Shown piece after piece: positions 32,461 through 40,652 of a DNA stretch of 64,000 bases. The translations under genes were made by a program, and so were the position numbers. Position 1 is the first letter of the stretch; every line of letters starts with the position of its first letter. Below the pieces are notes generated by a model. It ran no database searches. It worked only from the letters and a program-made list of their open reading frames with translations, and was not told the origin of the DNA. Origin of the DNA: Candidatus Intricatilinea gracilis (GTDB lineage Bacteria > Pseudomonadota > Gammaproteobacteria > Burkholderiales > Burkholderiaceae_C); NCBI GenBank assembly GCA_016702605.1, contig JADJDQ010000003.1, positions 485,501 to 549,500 on the forward strand, written 5' to 3'.

Positions 32461-33222
32461 TCAAGGTCGTCTCGGCACCGAACGATCTTGCGGCAGATAA
32501 CGCGCGTCGGAATAGGTCAACAACCACTGCGGCATGAAGGCCACGAAGATGGCGGTCAAGCCGCCGGTGGCAAACGCCTCGCCCCAGCCAAGCAGTGCGT
32601 GGCCAAGCGCCAGCGTCGCCAGATCGCTGCCGACGGGTAGCGGCCGCCACATCAGCCAAGCCAGCCCGGCCAGCGAACTGGCCAGCGCGGTCACGAAAAA
32701 GCCTCGCGCCAGGATGTAGACGAACAGGTGACGGGGTAGCCAGCGTCGCGTCAAAAGCCCCAGGCCCAGCGCCAATGTTGCTGGAAGTACGCCGTTCCAG
32801 AACGCCATGGCGACGCCGTGTGCCACGTCGGCGCCTGCCAGCCATGCGCCGGCCGCAGCCACTGGCAGCAAAGTCACGATCGCCAGCGGCCAGCCGAACA
32901 TCAGCACCAGCAGGCAGGCGCCGGACAACTGCAGCGGCAATTCAGCTGGGAGGAATCGCGGCACTGCCCACAGCCAGGGCAGCAACACGAGAGCGGCAAG
33001 CCACGGGTTGTGCAGGTCGCGCGACCTCAGGCTGGCCCAGGGCCGGAACAGCAACGCAGCCAGCAACGCCGCAAGACATAACACCAGTTCCGTGCCGAGC
33101 AAGGCGCCGGTAGAAACCACCTGCAGGTTGTCCAGCAGGTCTGCGGCTGGCGGCACGGAGGCGACGGGGGCAACGACAAGCGCATTCATCCCACCATGTT
33201 GCATCAACACAGCCGTGGCCAT
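32461..33222 (-). CDS. CbiM-like energy-coupling factor transporter S-component-like membrane protein
   Basis: 253 residues with about seven hydrophobic segments. The central regions FLPAELPLQLSGACLLVLMFGWPLAI and AFATGGLTAIFVAFMPQWLLTY resemble the CbiM/NikM core (LS.G..L...FG) and C-terminus. CbiM bears an N-terminal Met-His-Ile metal site; here the N-terminus starts MATAVLMQHGGMNAL, with Met and His but not the usual MHIP, so metal choice is uncertain. No CbiQ or CbiO gene is adjacent. Confidence 0.6.
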   Translation of the reverse strand: MATAVLMQHGGMNALVVAPVASVPPAADLLDNLQVVSTGALLGTELVLCLAALLAALLFRPWASLRSRDLHNPWLAALVLLPWLWAVPRFLPAELPLQLSGACLLVLMFGWPLAIVTLLPVAAAGAWLAGADVAHGVAMAFWNGVLPATLALGLGLLTRRWLPRHLFVYILARGFFVTALASSLAGLAWLMWRPLPVGSDLATLALGHALLGWGEAFATGGLTAIFVAFMPQWLLTYSDARYLPQDRSVPRRP

Positions 33223-33357
33223 CGAAGAGCCGAAGAAGTGGCGCCGTCAGGAGTGCCATGGCGTCGCGGGCGCAATGGCCGCTCTCAGGGTCGCTCCTGC
33301 GCCACAAGGGGATAGCCCCGCTGCCCGCGCGGTTTCCCCTTTGTTAACTTGGGCGCC

Positions 33358-33963
33358 ATGAACGCCAAGACGCCCATCGACTTCTGGTTCGACTTCTCAT
33401 CGCCGTATTCGTACATCGCATCCGAATGGATCGACGCCCTGGCGGCACGCCACGGTCGCAGCGTACGCTGGCACTCCATCCTGCTCGGTGCCACATTCCA
33501 GGCCGCCGAGTTGCGCAGCCCGGTGGCCTATCCGCTCAAGCGTGACTACGTGCTGCGTGACTTCGCGCGCTCGGCGCGTTTCGAAGGGGTTCCGTATCTG
33601 CAGCCGACCAGGTTTCCGATCGCCAGCCACAACGCTGCAAGGCTGTTTTACGAACTGGCATCGCGCGATATCGAACACGCCAAGCAATGGGCGCGTTGTG
33701 GGCTGCGAGCCTACTTCACGCGTGGCGTCGACCTGAGTGACACGGCCGCATTGACCGAACTTGCGACAGCGTTCGGTATCGAGCGGCCGGAGTCGATCTG
33801 GTCAGACCAGCGCTGGAAGGACGCCTTGCGCGTCGAGAACGACGCTGCCATCGCAGCCGGTGTGTTCGGCGCACCGTTTTTCAGTGTCGACGGCGAACCA
33901 TTCTGGGGAAACGACCGCAAGGGCCAGCTGGCGCAATGGCTTCAGGGCAGCCTGCGACCGTGA
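33358..33963 (+). CDS. 2-hydroxychromene-2-carboxylate isomerase / DsbA-family oxidoreductase
   Basis: 201 residues. The N-terminus IDFWFDFSSPYSYIASEW gives the serine-type active site of the HCCA isomerase/kappa-GST group, with SSPYSY in place of CxxC. The C-terminal part (AGVFGAPFFSVDGEPFWGNDRKGQLAQWL) carries the cis-Pro loop GAPFF and the last conserved block. The family isomerises hydroxychromene carboxylate in naphthalene breakdown or acts as a glutathione-dependent isomerase. No aromatic-degradation genes are nearby, so the substrate is open. Confidence 0.88.
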   Translation: MNAKTPIDFWFDFSSPYSYIASEWIDALAARHGRSVRWHSILLGATFQAAELRSPVAYPLKRDYVLRDFARSARFEGVPYLQPTRFPIASHNAARLFYELASRDIEHAKQWARCGLRAYFTRGVDLSDTAALTELATAFGIERPESIWSDQRWKDALRVENDAAIAAGVFGAPFFSVDGEPFWGNDRKGQLAQWLQGSLRP

Positions 33964-34087
33964 TCGACGCCAAGCGACCCATCGTGGCCACGGCGTCAAG
34001 CCAGACGTCCCGCCTCACAGCTGGCTACTCAGCCTCGTGTAGCCGTCGTTGGACGGGGACGGCGAAGGACTGCGCAAGCTAGCGCGA

Positions 34088-34249
34088 TCAGGTATCCGGT
34101 TCGTTGCGGGCCTGCCAGAGGTCGATCAACATCATCGCCACGCCTATCAGCACGACTGCGATCATCGCGGGCTCTTTCACCTTGATGACGAAGCTGGCAA
34201 GAAAGGAAATCATCAGGGTCGCGCCCAGCAGGCCGAAAAGTAGTTTCAT
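34088..34249 (-). CDS. Small two-segment membrane protein of unknown function
   Basis: 53 residues from MKLLFGLLGATLMISFLASFVIKVKEP to WQARNEPDT. It has two hydrophobic helices (residues about 3-21 and 28-42) separated by a short charged turn. It lies 47 bases downstream of the amidase gene and reads the same way. I recognise no family; small membrane proteins of this type are common in the order. Confidence 0.6.
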   Translation of the reverse strand: MKLLFGLLGATLMISFLASFVIKVKEPAMIAVVLIGVAMMLIDLWQARNEPDT

Positions 34250-34295
34250 GGGGAAGTCTTTCGCAATTTGGCGGGATGGTGTGCCGGATCCAGGG

Positions 34296-35645
34296 TCAAC
34301 GTGCGGCCTGCTGCACCGTTTGTACCAGCCAGCGTGCGGTGCGCAGCAGGCGCGCGTCGTCACCTCGTCGTCCAACCAGCTGCACGCCGATAGGCAGGCC
34401 GTTCTCGCCATGCAACAGGGGCAAGCTCAAGCAGGGTAGTCCGAGGAAGGTCCACAGCGTGCACATCAGGGGGTCGCCCGTGCTGTCCAGCCCTGACGGG
34501 GCCGTGCCCAAGGTGGCCGGGGTGACGATGGCGTCGTAGTGGTCGAAGATCGTCTCGAAGCTATCCAGCAACACCGGCACTCGGGCCAAAGCCTGGCGGT
34601 AGGCGACGGCCGTGATGCCTCGGCCTCGTTCGATCTGCCCTCGCAGCGAGTTGGACAGTTGGTCTCGGCCGCGTTCATATTCGAGCTCGAACGAGCCCGC
34701 CAGGTCGGCCTCCATCACGGTGCGGTGCCACTCGACGGCGTCGGGTGCCGAAGCCGGAAGCTCGAATGGGGCGATGCGGCCGGCCAGCAGTTCGACCAGT
34801 TCGCCGAACGCCGCTCGAGCGTCCGGGGCCACCCGGCTCCAGAACGGCGTGGCCACCCAGGCCAAGGTTGGCGGCATGGGGGCGTCGCTGCGGGCCAGGC
34901 GCACCAGCGGCGGTGTCGCGCGGGGGCGGGTCAGGGCGTCCTGGGGATCGTGGCCAACCAGCACCTCGGCCAGAAGCGCCACGTCGTCCAGGCAACGACC
35001 GAACACACCTACTGCGTCGAGCGGCGGGGATTGCGTCAGGATGCCTGTGCGTGGAATCAGACCCGAACTGGGCTTGTAGCCGTAGACCCCGCAGAACGAG
35101 GCCGGACGCAGCACCGAGCCGTTGGTCTGCGTACCGATGGCCACCGGCACCATGCCAGCCGCGACCGCGGCAGCCGAACCGCTGGACGATCCGCCTGGCG
35201 TGTGGGCCGGGTTGTGCGGATTGCGCGTCTTGCCCGGCGCATAGGTGGCCAGTTCGGTGGTCACCGTCTTGCCCATCACCAGGCCGCCAGCTGCACGGAG
35301 CCGCGTGATCACGGCCGCATCGACACGCGGCATGCGGCCCGCGTGCAACACCGTACCGTCCTCGGTCGGCATGTCGGCCGTGTCGATGATGTCCTTCACG
35401 CCGACCGGAACGCCGAACAGGGGGCCGTCGGGCGCGCCAGCGGCGTGGGCCTCGTCGGCCGCAGCAGCCTGCGCCAGAAGGTGCGTCGGGTCCAGATGGG
35501 CCCAAGCCAGCACATTGCCGTTGACTTCGGTGGTGCGGGCCAGCAGCGCGCGGGCGAAGTCGCCGGCCGAGAATTCGCCGGCAGACATCCGCGCACTCGC
35601 GTCGGTGGCGCTCAAGGCAGCCAGCAGGGCAGGATCCAGGCTCAA
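34296..35645 (-). CDS. Amidase family (GatA-like) hydrolase
   Basis: 449 residues. I chose the TTG start at 35645 because GGAG lies about 10 bases upstream and there is no ATG that fits as well. The Ser-Ser-Lys catalytic set is present: Lys in GVPVGVKDIIDTADMP, and the amidase signature GGSSSGSAAAVAAGMVPVAIGTQTNGSVLRPASFCGVYG. The C-terminal block (LGLPCLSLPLLHGENGLPIGVQLVG) is typical. It hydrolyses an amide to acid and ammonia. It follows the TRAP genes by 26 bases, so the imported compound may be an amide or its product. Confidence 0.92.
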   Translation of the reverse strand: MSLDPALLAALSATDASARMSAGEFSAGDFARALLARTTEVNGNVLAWAHLDPTHLLAQAAAADEAHAAGAPDGPLFGVPVGVKDIIDTADMPTEDGTVLHAGRMPRVDAAVITRLRAAGGLVMGKTVTTELATYAPGKTRNPHNPAHTPGGSSSGSAAAVAAGMVPVAIGTQTNGSVLRPASFCGVYGYKPSSGLIPRTGILTQSPPLDAVGVFGRCLDDVALLAEVLVGHDPQDALTRPRATPPLVRLARSDAPMPPTLAWVATPFWSRVAPDARAAFGELVELLAGRIAPFELPASAPDAVEWHRTVMEADLAGSFELEYERGRDQLSNSLRGQIERGRGITAVAYRQALARVPVLLDSFETIFDHYDAIVTPATLGTAPSGLDSTGDPLMCTLWTFLGLPCLSLPLLHGENGLPIGVQLVGRRGDDARLLRTARWLVQTVQQAAR

Positions 35646-35671
35646 GTTTCGTTCTCCCGTTTCCAAGCCAT

Positions 35672-37018
35672 TTACCGGCTGTAAAGCACCTGCGGCAACC
35701 AGCTCACCAGGCCAGGGAAGACGTAGATCGCGGCCATCGCCACAAACACCATCGACACGAACGGCAGGCAGCCGCGGAAGATGGTCGACAACAGCACCTG
35801 CGGCGGCGAGACGCCCTTCAGGTAATACGCCGACATCGCCATCGGCGGCGTCAGGAACGAGGTCTGCAGGTTCAGCGCGATCAGGATGCCGAAGAAGATC
35901 GGATCGACGTTGAAGTGCGGCAGCAGCGGCAGGAAGATCGGCACGAAGATGATGATGATCTCGCTCCACTCCAGCGGCCAACCGAGCAGGAAGATGATGA
36001 GCTGGGTCAGCAGCAGGAAAGTGATCGGGTTCAGATCGAGGCCGAGCACGAAGTCCTTGATGACGCTCTCGCCGCCCAGGTAACTGAAGATCGACGAGAA
36101 CAGCCAGGAGCCGACGAACAGGTAGCACACCATGGCCGAGGTGCGTGCAGTCAGGTACACCGCTTCGCGCAGCTTGTTCCAGGTCATGGCTCGGTACGCC
36201 GTGGCCAGCAACACGGAACCCAACGCACCGATTGCTGCGGCCTCGCTCGGTGTGGCCAGCCCGAACAGGATCGCCCCCAGCACCGACATGATCAGTACCG
36301 CCAGCGGCAAGAAGGCCTTGAGCAGCAGCCCCGCCACCTCGATGAACGACATCTGCGCCTGATCGGCCGGCAGCCGTGGCATCAGGTTTGGACGCAGGAT
36401 CGCGACGACCACCACATAGGTCATGTAGAGGCCTGCCAGCAAGAAGCCCGGGATCAACGCAGCGGCATACAGCTTGACCACCGACACCCCGGCGGTGGCG
36501 CCGTACACGATCAGCATGATCGATGGCGGAATCAGGATACCCAAGGTGCCGCCAGCACAGATGACGCCGGCCGAGATCTTCTGGTCGTAGTTGGCCTTGA
36601 GCATTGCCGGAAAGGCCAGCAGACCCATCAGCGTGACCACCGCGCCCACGATGCCGGTGGCGGTGGCGAAAAGTGCGCAGGTCACCAGCGCCGCGATCGC
36701 CATGGCACCAGGCACGCGGCGGAAGGCTACCTGCAGGCTGAGGAACAACTTGTCCAGGATGTTCGACCGCTCGATCATGTAGCCCATGAACAGGAACAGC
36801 GGTATGGCCACCAGGATGTCGCTGTTCATCACGCTGAAGGTGTTCTGCGTGAAGAGATAGAAGACGCGGTTGTCGAAGAAGGCCTGGTCAGGCGTGTAGT
36901 ACGCGTAGAAGCCGAACATCACCCCCATCGCCATCAGCGTGAACGCGATGGGAAAGCCCAGCATGATGATGAAGATGAACAGGCCCAGCATCAGCAGAGC
37001 CAGATGCGGATTACTCAT
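35672..37018 (-). CDS. dctM: TRAP transporter large permease (DctM)
   Basis: 448 residues with about twelve hydrophobic segments, starting MSNPHLALLMLGLFIFIIMLGFPIAFTL. The VAIPLFLFMGYMIERSNIL and GGTLGILIPPSIMLIVYGATAGVSV stretches are family hallmarks. It forms the membrane channel of a sodium-driven tripartite carrier. The start overlaps the end of the small permease gene by 4 bases, so translation is likely coupled. Confidence 0.95.
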   Translation of the reverse strand: MSNPHLALLMLGLFIFIIMLGFPIAFTLMAMGVMFGFYAYYTPDQAFFDNRVFYLFTQNTFSVMNSDILVAIPLFLFMGYMIERSNILDKLFLSLQVAFRRVPGAMAIAALVTCALFATATGIVGAVVTLMGLLAFPAMLKANYDQKISAGVICAGGTLGILIPPSIMLIVYGATAGVSVVKLYAAALIPGFLLAGLYMTYVVVVAILRPNLMPRLPADQAQMSFIEVAGLLLKAFLPLAVLIMSVLGAILFGLATPSEAAAIGALGSVLLATAYRAMTWNKLREAVYLTARTSAMVCYLFVGSWLFSSIFSYLGGESVIKDFVLGLDLNPITFLLLTQLIIFLLGWPLEWSEIIIIFVPIFLPLLPHFNVDPIFFGILIALNLQTSFLTPPMAMSAYYLKGVSPPQVLLSTIFRGCLPFVSMVFVAMAAIYVFPGLVSWLPQVLYSR

Positions 37019-37605
37019 GAATGGATCCCTTTGGCTTGTTCGCTGGTATGCAGCTGCACCAGCTGCGTTTCCAGTTCGTCGACGTCATGCAATCTTGCGG
37101 GCCATTGCCCTTCACGCAGGCACAACACACAGCGCATCACCTCGGCCACGCCTTGCAACGTCAGCAGTGTTCCGGCGGCCGGGATCAACATCTTCAGTGG
37201 CCAGATCGGCACACCCACCGGGCTGTTGACGCTGACCTCCTTGATCGCGTGCGACTCGATCCCGTAGGCCCAGCCGGCGATCACCAGCGCCAGCACCCCG
37301 GGAAAGAAGAAGACGAAGTACAGCACCATTTCGAGCGCCGCCTGCCGGCGTGGCGCCCAGCGGCGGAAGAAGATGTCGGCCCGCACATGTCCGCCGCGCG
37401 ACAAGGTATACGCACCGCACATCAGGAACAGCGCGCCGTACAGGATGTAGCTCAGATCGAAGGCCCAGCTCGTGGGATCGCGCAGCGCATAGCGCACGAA
37501 CACCTCGTAGCTGATGCCCAACGTGAGAATGACGATGCACCATGCGAATGCATGGCCCACCGACTTGTTGAGCAGGTCGATCGTCTTGATCACGCCGCGA
37601 ATCAT
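37015..37605 (-). CDS. dctQ: TRAP transporter small permease (DctQ)
   Basis: 196 residues with four hydrophobic segments; RYALRDPTSWAFDLSYILYGALFLMCGAYTLSRGGHVRADIF is the DctQ consensus region. It complexes with the large permease. GAGGAG precedes the start. The gene lies 72 bases from the binding-protein gene, separated by a hairpin. Confidence 0.93.
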   Translation of the reverse strand: MIRGVIKTIDLLNKSVGHAFAWCIVILTLGISYEVFVRYALRDPTSWAFDLSYILYGALFLMCGAYTLSRGGHVRADIFFRRWAPRRQAALEMVLYFVFFFPGVLALVIAGWAYGIESHAIKEVSVNSPVGVPIWPLKMLIPAAGTLLTLQGVAEVMRCVLCLREGQWPARLHDVDELETQLVQLHTSEQAKGIHS

Positions 37606-37627
37606 GTTGGCTCCTCAAACAAAACAA

Positions 37628-37647
37628 GGGAGGCCCATGGGCCTCCC
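37628..37647 (-). terminator. Hairpin with T-run between dctP and dctQ
   Basis: A perfect 20-bp palindrome (half-site GGGAGGCCCA) is followed on the minus strand by TTGTTTTGTTT. Partial termination here would give more binding protein than permease, as is common in such operons. Confidence 0.75.
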
Positions 37648-37677
37648 TCCGCTGACCGGTTACGGCCAGGCGCGTGA

Positions 37678-38850
37678 TCAGGACATGCCAGGGATCTTGC
37701 CGTGGATGTGCTCGTAGCCGACCAGGTAGTCCGCCTCGTTGAGGAACATGTACTTGGCAACACGCTTGGACCAGGCGCGCTGGCTGTCGACCACCTTCTT
37801 GAAGAAGGGGTCTTCATCGGACAGCCGCTTGCTGACCTTGTCCCAGGCCTTCATCTGCGCATCGAAGATCGACTTCGGCGTGCGGATGACGTTGACCTTG
37901 TCCTTGTTGATCAGCTCGTCGAGGTCGCGCGAGTAGTTGTCCATCGCCGTCCACCAGTTCGATGACGATGCCGCCTCGGCCGCATAACGCAGGATGGCCT
38001 GCAAGTCCTTGGGCAGCGATTCGTACTTCTTGCGGTTGAAAACGATCTCGAAGAACTCCTGGGCCTGATGGTAGCTGCCCATCATGTAGTTCTTGGCCAC
38101 GTCCTGGGCGCCGAAGCGACGGTCGGACGTCGGGTTGTTGAACTCGAACGCCTCGATCACGCCGCGGTCCATGGCGGGAACGATTTCGCCACCCGGCAAC
38201 TGAGTGACCTTGACGCCCATCTCCTGCATCAGGTCAGCGGCCAGGCCCACCGTCCGGTACTTCAAGCCCTTCAGATCGTCGGCTCCCTTCAGCGGCTTCT
38301 TGAACCAGCCAAGAGGCTGGGTCGGCATCGGCATCGCGAAGTAGCCCACCACGTCGAGATTGAGCTTCTTCAGCAGTTCCTGGTACATCTCGAGGCCACC
38401 GCCGCGATAGATCCAGGCCAGCGTCTGCGGCGCATCACAACCGTTGATCGGCCCCGAGCCGAACAGCGAGGCGACCTTGCTCTTGCCATACCAATACACC
38501 GGCACACCGTGACAGGCATCCAATACGCCCTTGCTGGTGGCGTCCATCACCTCGAAAGGCTTGACCACCGCACCGCCGACCAGGTAGTCGATGCGCAGAC
38601 GCCCACCCGCCATTTCGTTGACACGCTTGACGTATTCCTCGGCCATCTCGTTGAAGATGTCCTTGGCGCCCCAGGCGCCCTGCATCTTCAGCACGATGGG
38701 CGACTGCGCCACAGAAATCATCGGCGCGGCAAGTGCCGCAGCTCCGGCTGCGCCGGCAACGGCCGAGCCTAGGAAACGGCGCCTCGCGGGTGCGTCACTG
38801 GGGGCGACAGGCTTTTCGGCGTTGACGATCGGGGCATTGGTGTCGGACAT
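37678..38850 (-). CDS. dctP: TRAP transporter substrate-binding protein (DctP), Tat-exported
   Basis: 390 residues from the ATG of MSDTNAPIV, with AAGGAG upstream. Its N-terminus holds a twin-arginine signal, ARRRFLGSAVAGAAGAAALAAP. The mature protein shows the TRAP receptor layout (GGRLRIDYLVGGAVV, LKGLKYRTVGLAADLMQEMGVKVTQLPGGEIVPAMDRGVIEAFEF). The Arg in KYRT is the conserved carboxylate-binding residue. It belongs to the group often annotated for keto acids, mannitol or chloroaromatics (FcbT-like). The exact ligand cannot be read off. Confidence 0.93.
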   Translation of the reverse strand: MSDTNAPIVNAEKPVAPSDAPARRRFLGSAVAGAAGAAALAAPMISVAQSPIVLKMQGAWGAKDIFNEMAEEYVKRVNEMAGGRLRIDYLVGGAVVKPFEVMDATSKGVLDACHGVPVYWYGKSKVASLFGSGPINGCDAPQTLAWIYRGGGLEMYQELLKKLNLDVVGYFAMPMPTQPLGWFKKPLKGADDLKGLKYRTVGLAADLMQEMGVKVTQLPGGEIVPAMDRGVIEAFEFNNPTSDRRFGAQDVAKNYMMGSYHQAQEFFEIVFNRKKYESLPKDLQAILRYAAEAASSSNWWTAMDNYSRDLDELINKDKVNVIRTPKSIFDAQMKAWDKVSKRLSDEDPFFKKVVDSQRAWSKRVAKYMFLNEADYLVGYEHIHGKIPGMS

Positions 38851-38884
38851 GCTGAACTCCTTCCATGAAGTCATACAGGTTTAC

Positions 38885-38908
38885 AGCCAGCGTTGGCAGA
38901 CGCTGGCT
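38885..38908. promoter_or_regulatory. Inverted repeat in the dctP leader
   Basis: AGCCAGCGT and ACGCTGGCT flank a 6-base loop, 35 bases before the dctP start. It may be an operator or a 5' hairpin; nothing in sequence decides. The rest of the 280-base gap up to 39130 shows no gene. Confidence 0.45.
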
Positions 38909-39130
38909 CGCATGGCTGCAAATGTCTATTCAGCACGAGATGCCCACAAGCGGGTGTTACCCGATACGACCTCTCACTCCCCCTAAAAACAGTTGTGACC
39001 TGGGCAGCGGTTCTTGGTCCGACGGTCCCGCAGGTTCGCCAGGCTCAGCATCCACTCGCAGCGCCCATGCAAGGCTGGCGCTGGTCGCTCGGTGTGCCAG
39101 CTCCGGAGCCACGCGCCAGCCCGGCGAGCG

Positions 39131-39454
39131 TCAGGCGACACGGCGCGACATCTCGCCATGTCGAGGACGATCAACCTGGGCCTGAACCAACTGGCGAGCC
39201 ACACCTCCGAGACGCTGCTGCTGCGCCGCTCGTTCTCCGTGCGCCTCGGCCTCACTCAGCCTCTCGAATTGCGCGGCCAGATCGGCCAGGGCCCGGCTGC
39301 CGCAGGCGCGGCACAAGCTCAAGACGGCACGCGCGTAGTCGGGGGGGCCGAGCAGGAGGTTGACATCCACGTCCTGCCCGAGTTCGTGCAGGACGCGGTC
39401 GTGGATGCGGGTGGCGAGCACCGCGCGGTTCGATTCATCGATTCTCTGATTCAT
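39131..39454 (-). CDS. Unknown protein with Shine-Dalgarno-supported start
   Basis: 107 residues; GGGAG lies 8 bases before the ATG, and the codon third positions are GC-rich as in neighbours, so it is likely to be translated. MNQRIDESNRAVLATRIHDRVLHELGQDVD is followed by LLLGPPDYARAVLSLCRACGS and a Glu/Ala/Arg-rich helical tail. I recognise no family. It lies between the TRAP operon and HMG-CoA lyase, and reads leftwards toward dctP with a 280-base gap. Confidence 0.6.
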   Translation of the reverse strand: MNQRIDESNRAVLATRIHDRVLHELGQDVDVNLLLGPPDYARAVLSLCRACGSRALADLAAQFERLSEAEAHGERAAQQQRLGGVARQLVQAQVDRPRHGEMSRRVA

Positions 39455-39621
39455 GATTCAAGCTCCCGGAACTGATAGACGTGATCGTCAATGCACCAGT
39501 CATGCCTCGGCATCCACGCAAACACGCAAAATTGCTGCAAATTGAAAGCGCTGTGCGAGGCATCACGGCGCTGCGTCACAACTTCACGCGCTGATCCGTG
39601 CGCCGAAAAAAGGGCCTGTCG

Positions 39622-40542
39622 ATGAAGCTCCCCTCACACGTCACCCTGGTCGAAGTCGGCCCGCGCGATGGCCTGCAAAACGAGGCCAGACCGGTCGCCA
39701 CCGGCGACAAGATCACCCTCGTGCACCGATTGCAGGCGGCCGGCCTGCGCGAGGTCGAGGTCACCAGTTATGTCAGCCCCAAATGGGTGCCGCAAATGGC
39801 CGACAACTCGGCCGTGATGGCCGGCATTGCCCGCCTGCCCGGTGTGCGTTACAGCGTGCTCACGCCCAACATGAAGGGTTGGGAGGCCGCCCAGGCCAGT
39901 CAGCCGGACGAGATCGTCGTGTTCGCCGCCGCCAGCGAAGCCTTCAGCCAGAAGAACATCAACTGCAGCATTGCCGAGAGCCTGGAACGTTTCGCGCCCG
40001 TGGTGGCCGCCGCGCGCGCCGCAGGTGTGAAGGTGCGCAGCGCCGTCTCGTGTGCGGTGGGTTGCCCCTACCAGGGCGAGGTGAGCCCCGACGAAGTCGA
40101 ACGTGTCGTGCTGGGCCTCAAGGCCATCGGCGTGCAGCACCTCGGTGTGGCCGACACCATCGGCGTGGGCACACCGCGCAAGGTGCAGGCGGCGCTGGAA
40201 AGAGCACTGAAACACTATCCGGCGGCCGAGGTGAGCGGCCATTTCCACGACACCTACGGCCAGGCACTGGCCAACATCTACGCCAGCCTGGAGCTGGGCA
40301 TCCACATCTTCGACACCAGTGTGGCCGGGCTGGGCGGGTGCCCCTACGCGAAGGGCGCCACCGGCAACGTGGCGAGCGAGGACGTGGTCTACCTGCTGCA
40401 CGGCCTGGGCATCAGCACCGGCGTGGATCTCGACGCCCTGGTCGACGCCGGCCACTTCATCTGCCAGGCGATCGGCAAACCCAACGGCTCACGCGTGGCG
40501 CGTGCGCTGCTGGCCAAACGCGGGGTGATCGCGGCCTGCTGA
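39622..40542 (+). CDS. mvaB: Hydroxymethylglutaryl-CoA lyase
   Basis: 306 residues from the ATG of MKLPSHVTLVEVGPRDGLQNE. The GPRDGLQNE block supplies metal and catalytic residues, SGHFHDTYGQALANI provides the His-x-His metal ligands, and the signature Cys is in GLGGCPYAKGATGNVASED. It splits HMG-CoA to acetoacetate and acetyl-CoA, the last step of leucine catabolism that begins with the Ivd at 16550. A weak LiuR-like sequence lies at 39477-39491. It is 22 kb from ivd. Confidence 0.95.
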   Translation: MKLPSHVTLVEVGPRDGLQNEARPVATGDKITLVHRLQAAGLREVEVTSYVSPKWVPQMADNSAVMAGIARLPGVRYSVLTPNMKGWEAAQASQPDEIVVFAAASEAFSQKNINCSIAESLERFAPVVAAARAAGVKVRSAVSCAVGCPYQGEVSPDEVERVVLGLKAIGVQHLGVADTIGVGTPRKVQAALERALKHYPAAEVSGHFHDTYGQALANIYASLELGIHIFDTSVAGLGGCPYAKGATGNVASEDVVYLLHGLGISTGVDLDALVDAGHFICQAIGKPNGSRVARALLAKRGVIAAC

Positions 40543-40652
40543 AGCCTGTGGCCGTGGTCGGCGATGTCGGCGCTGGCCGGGGCTAGTAGCCGCCGGGACA
40601 GCGGCCGACCCGACCAAGCTCGGCGGCCCGGCAGCACCGGGGCGGGTCGAAC

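Noticed and set aside
35915..37267. 450-codon plus-strand frame opposite the TRAP permeases
   Set aside because: Rich in Gln/His/Arg/Glu, lacking any domain, and fully opposite to clear membrane transporter genes.
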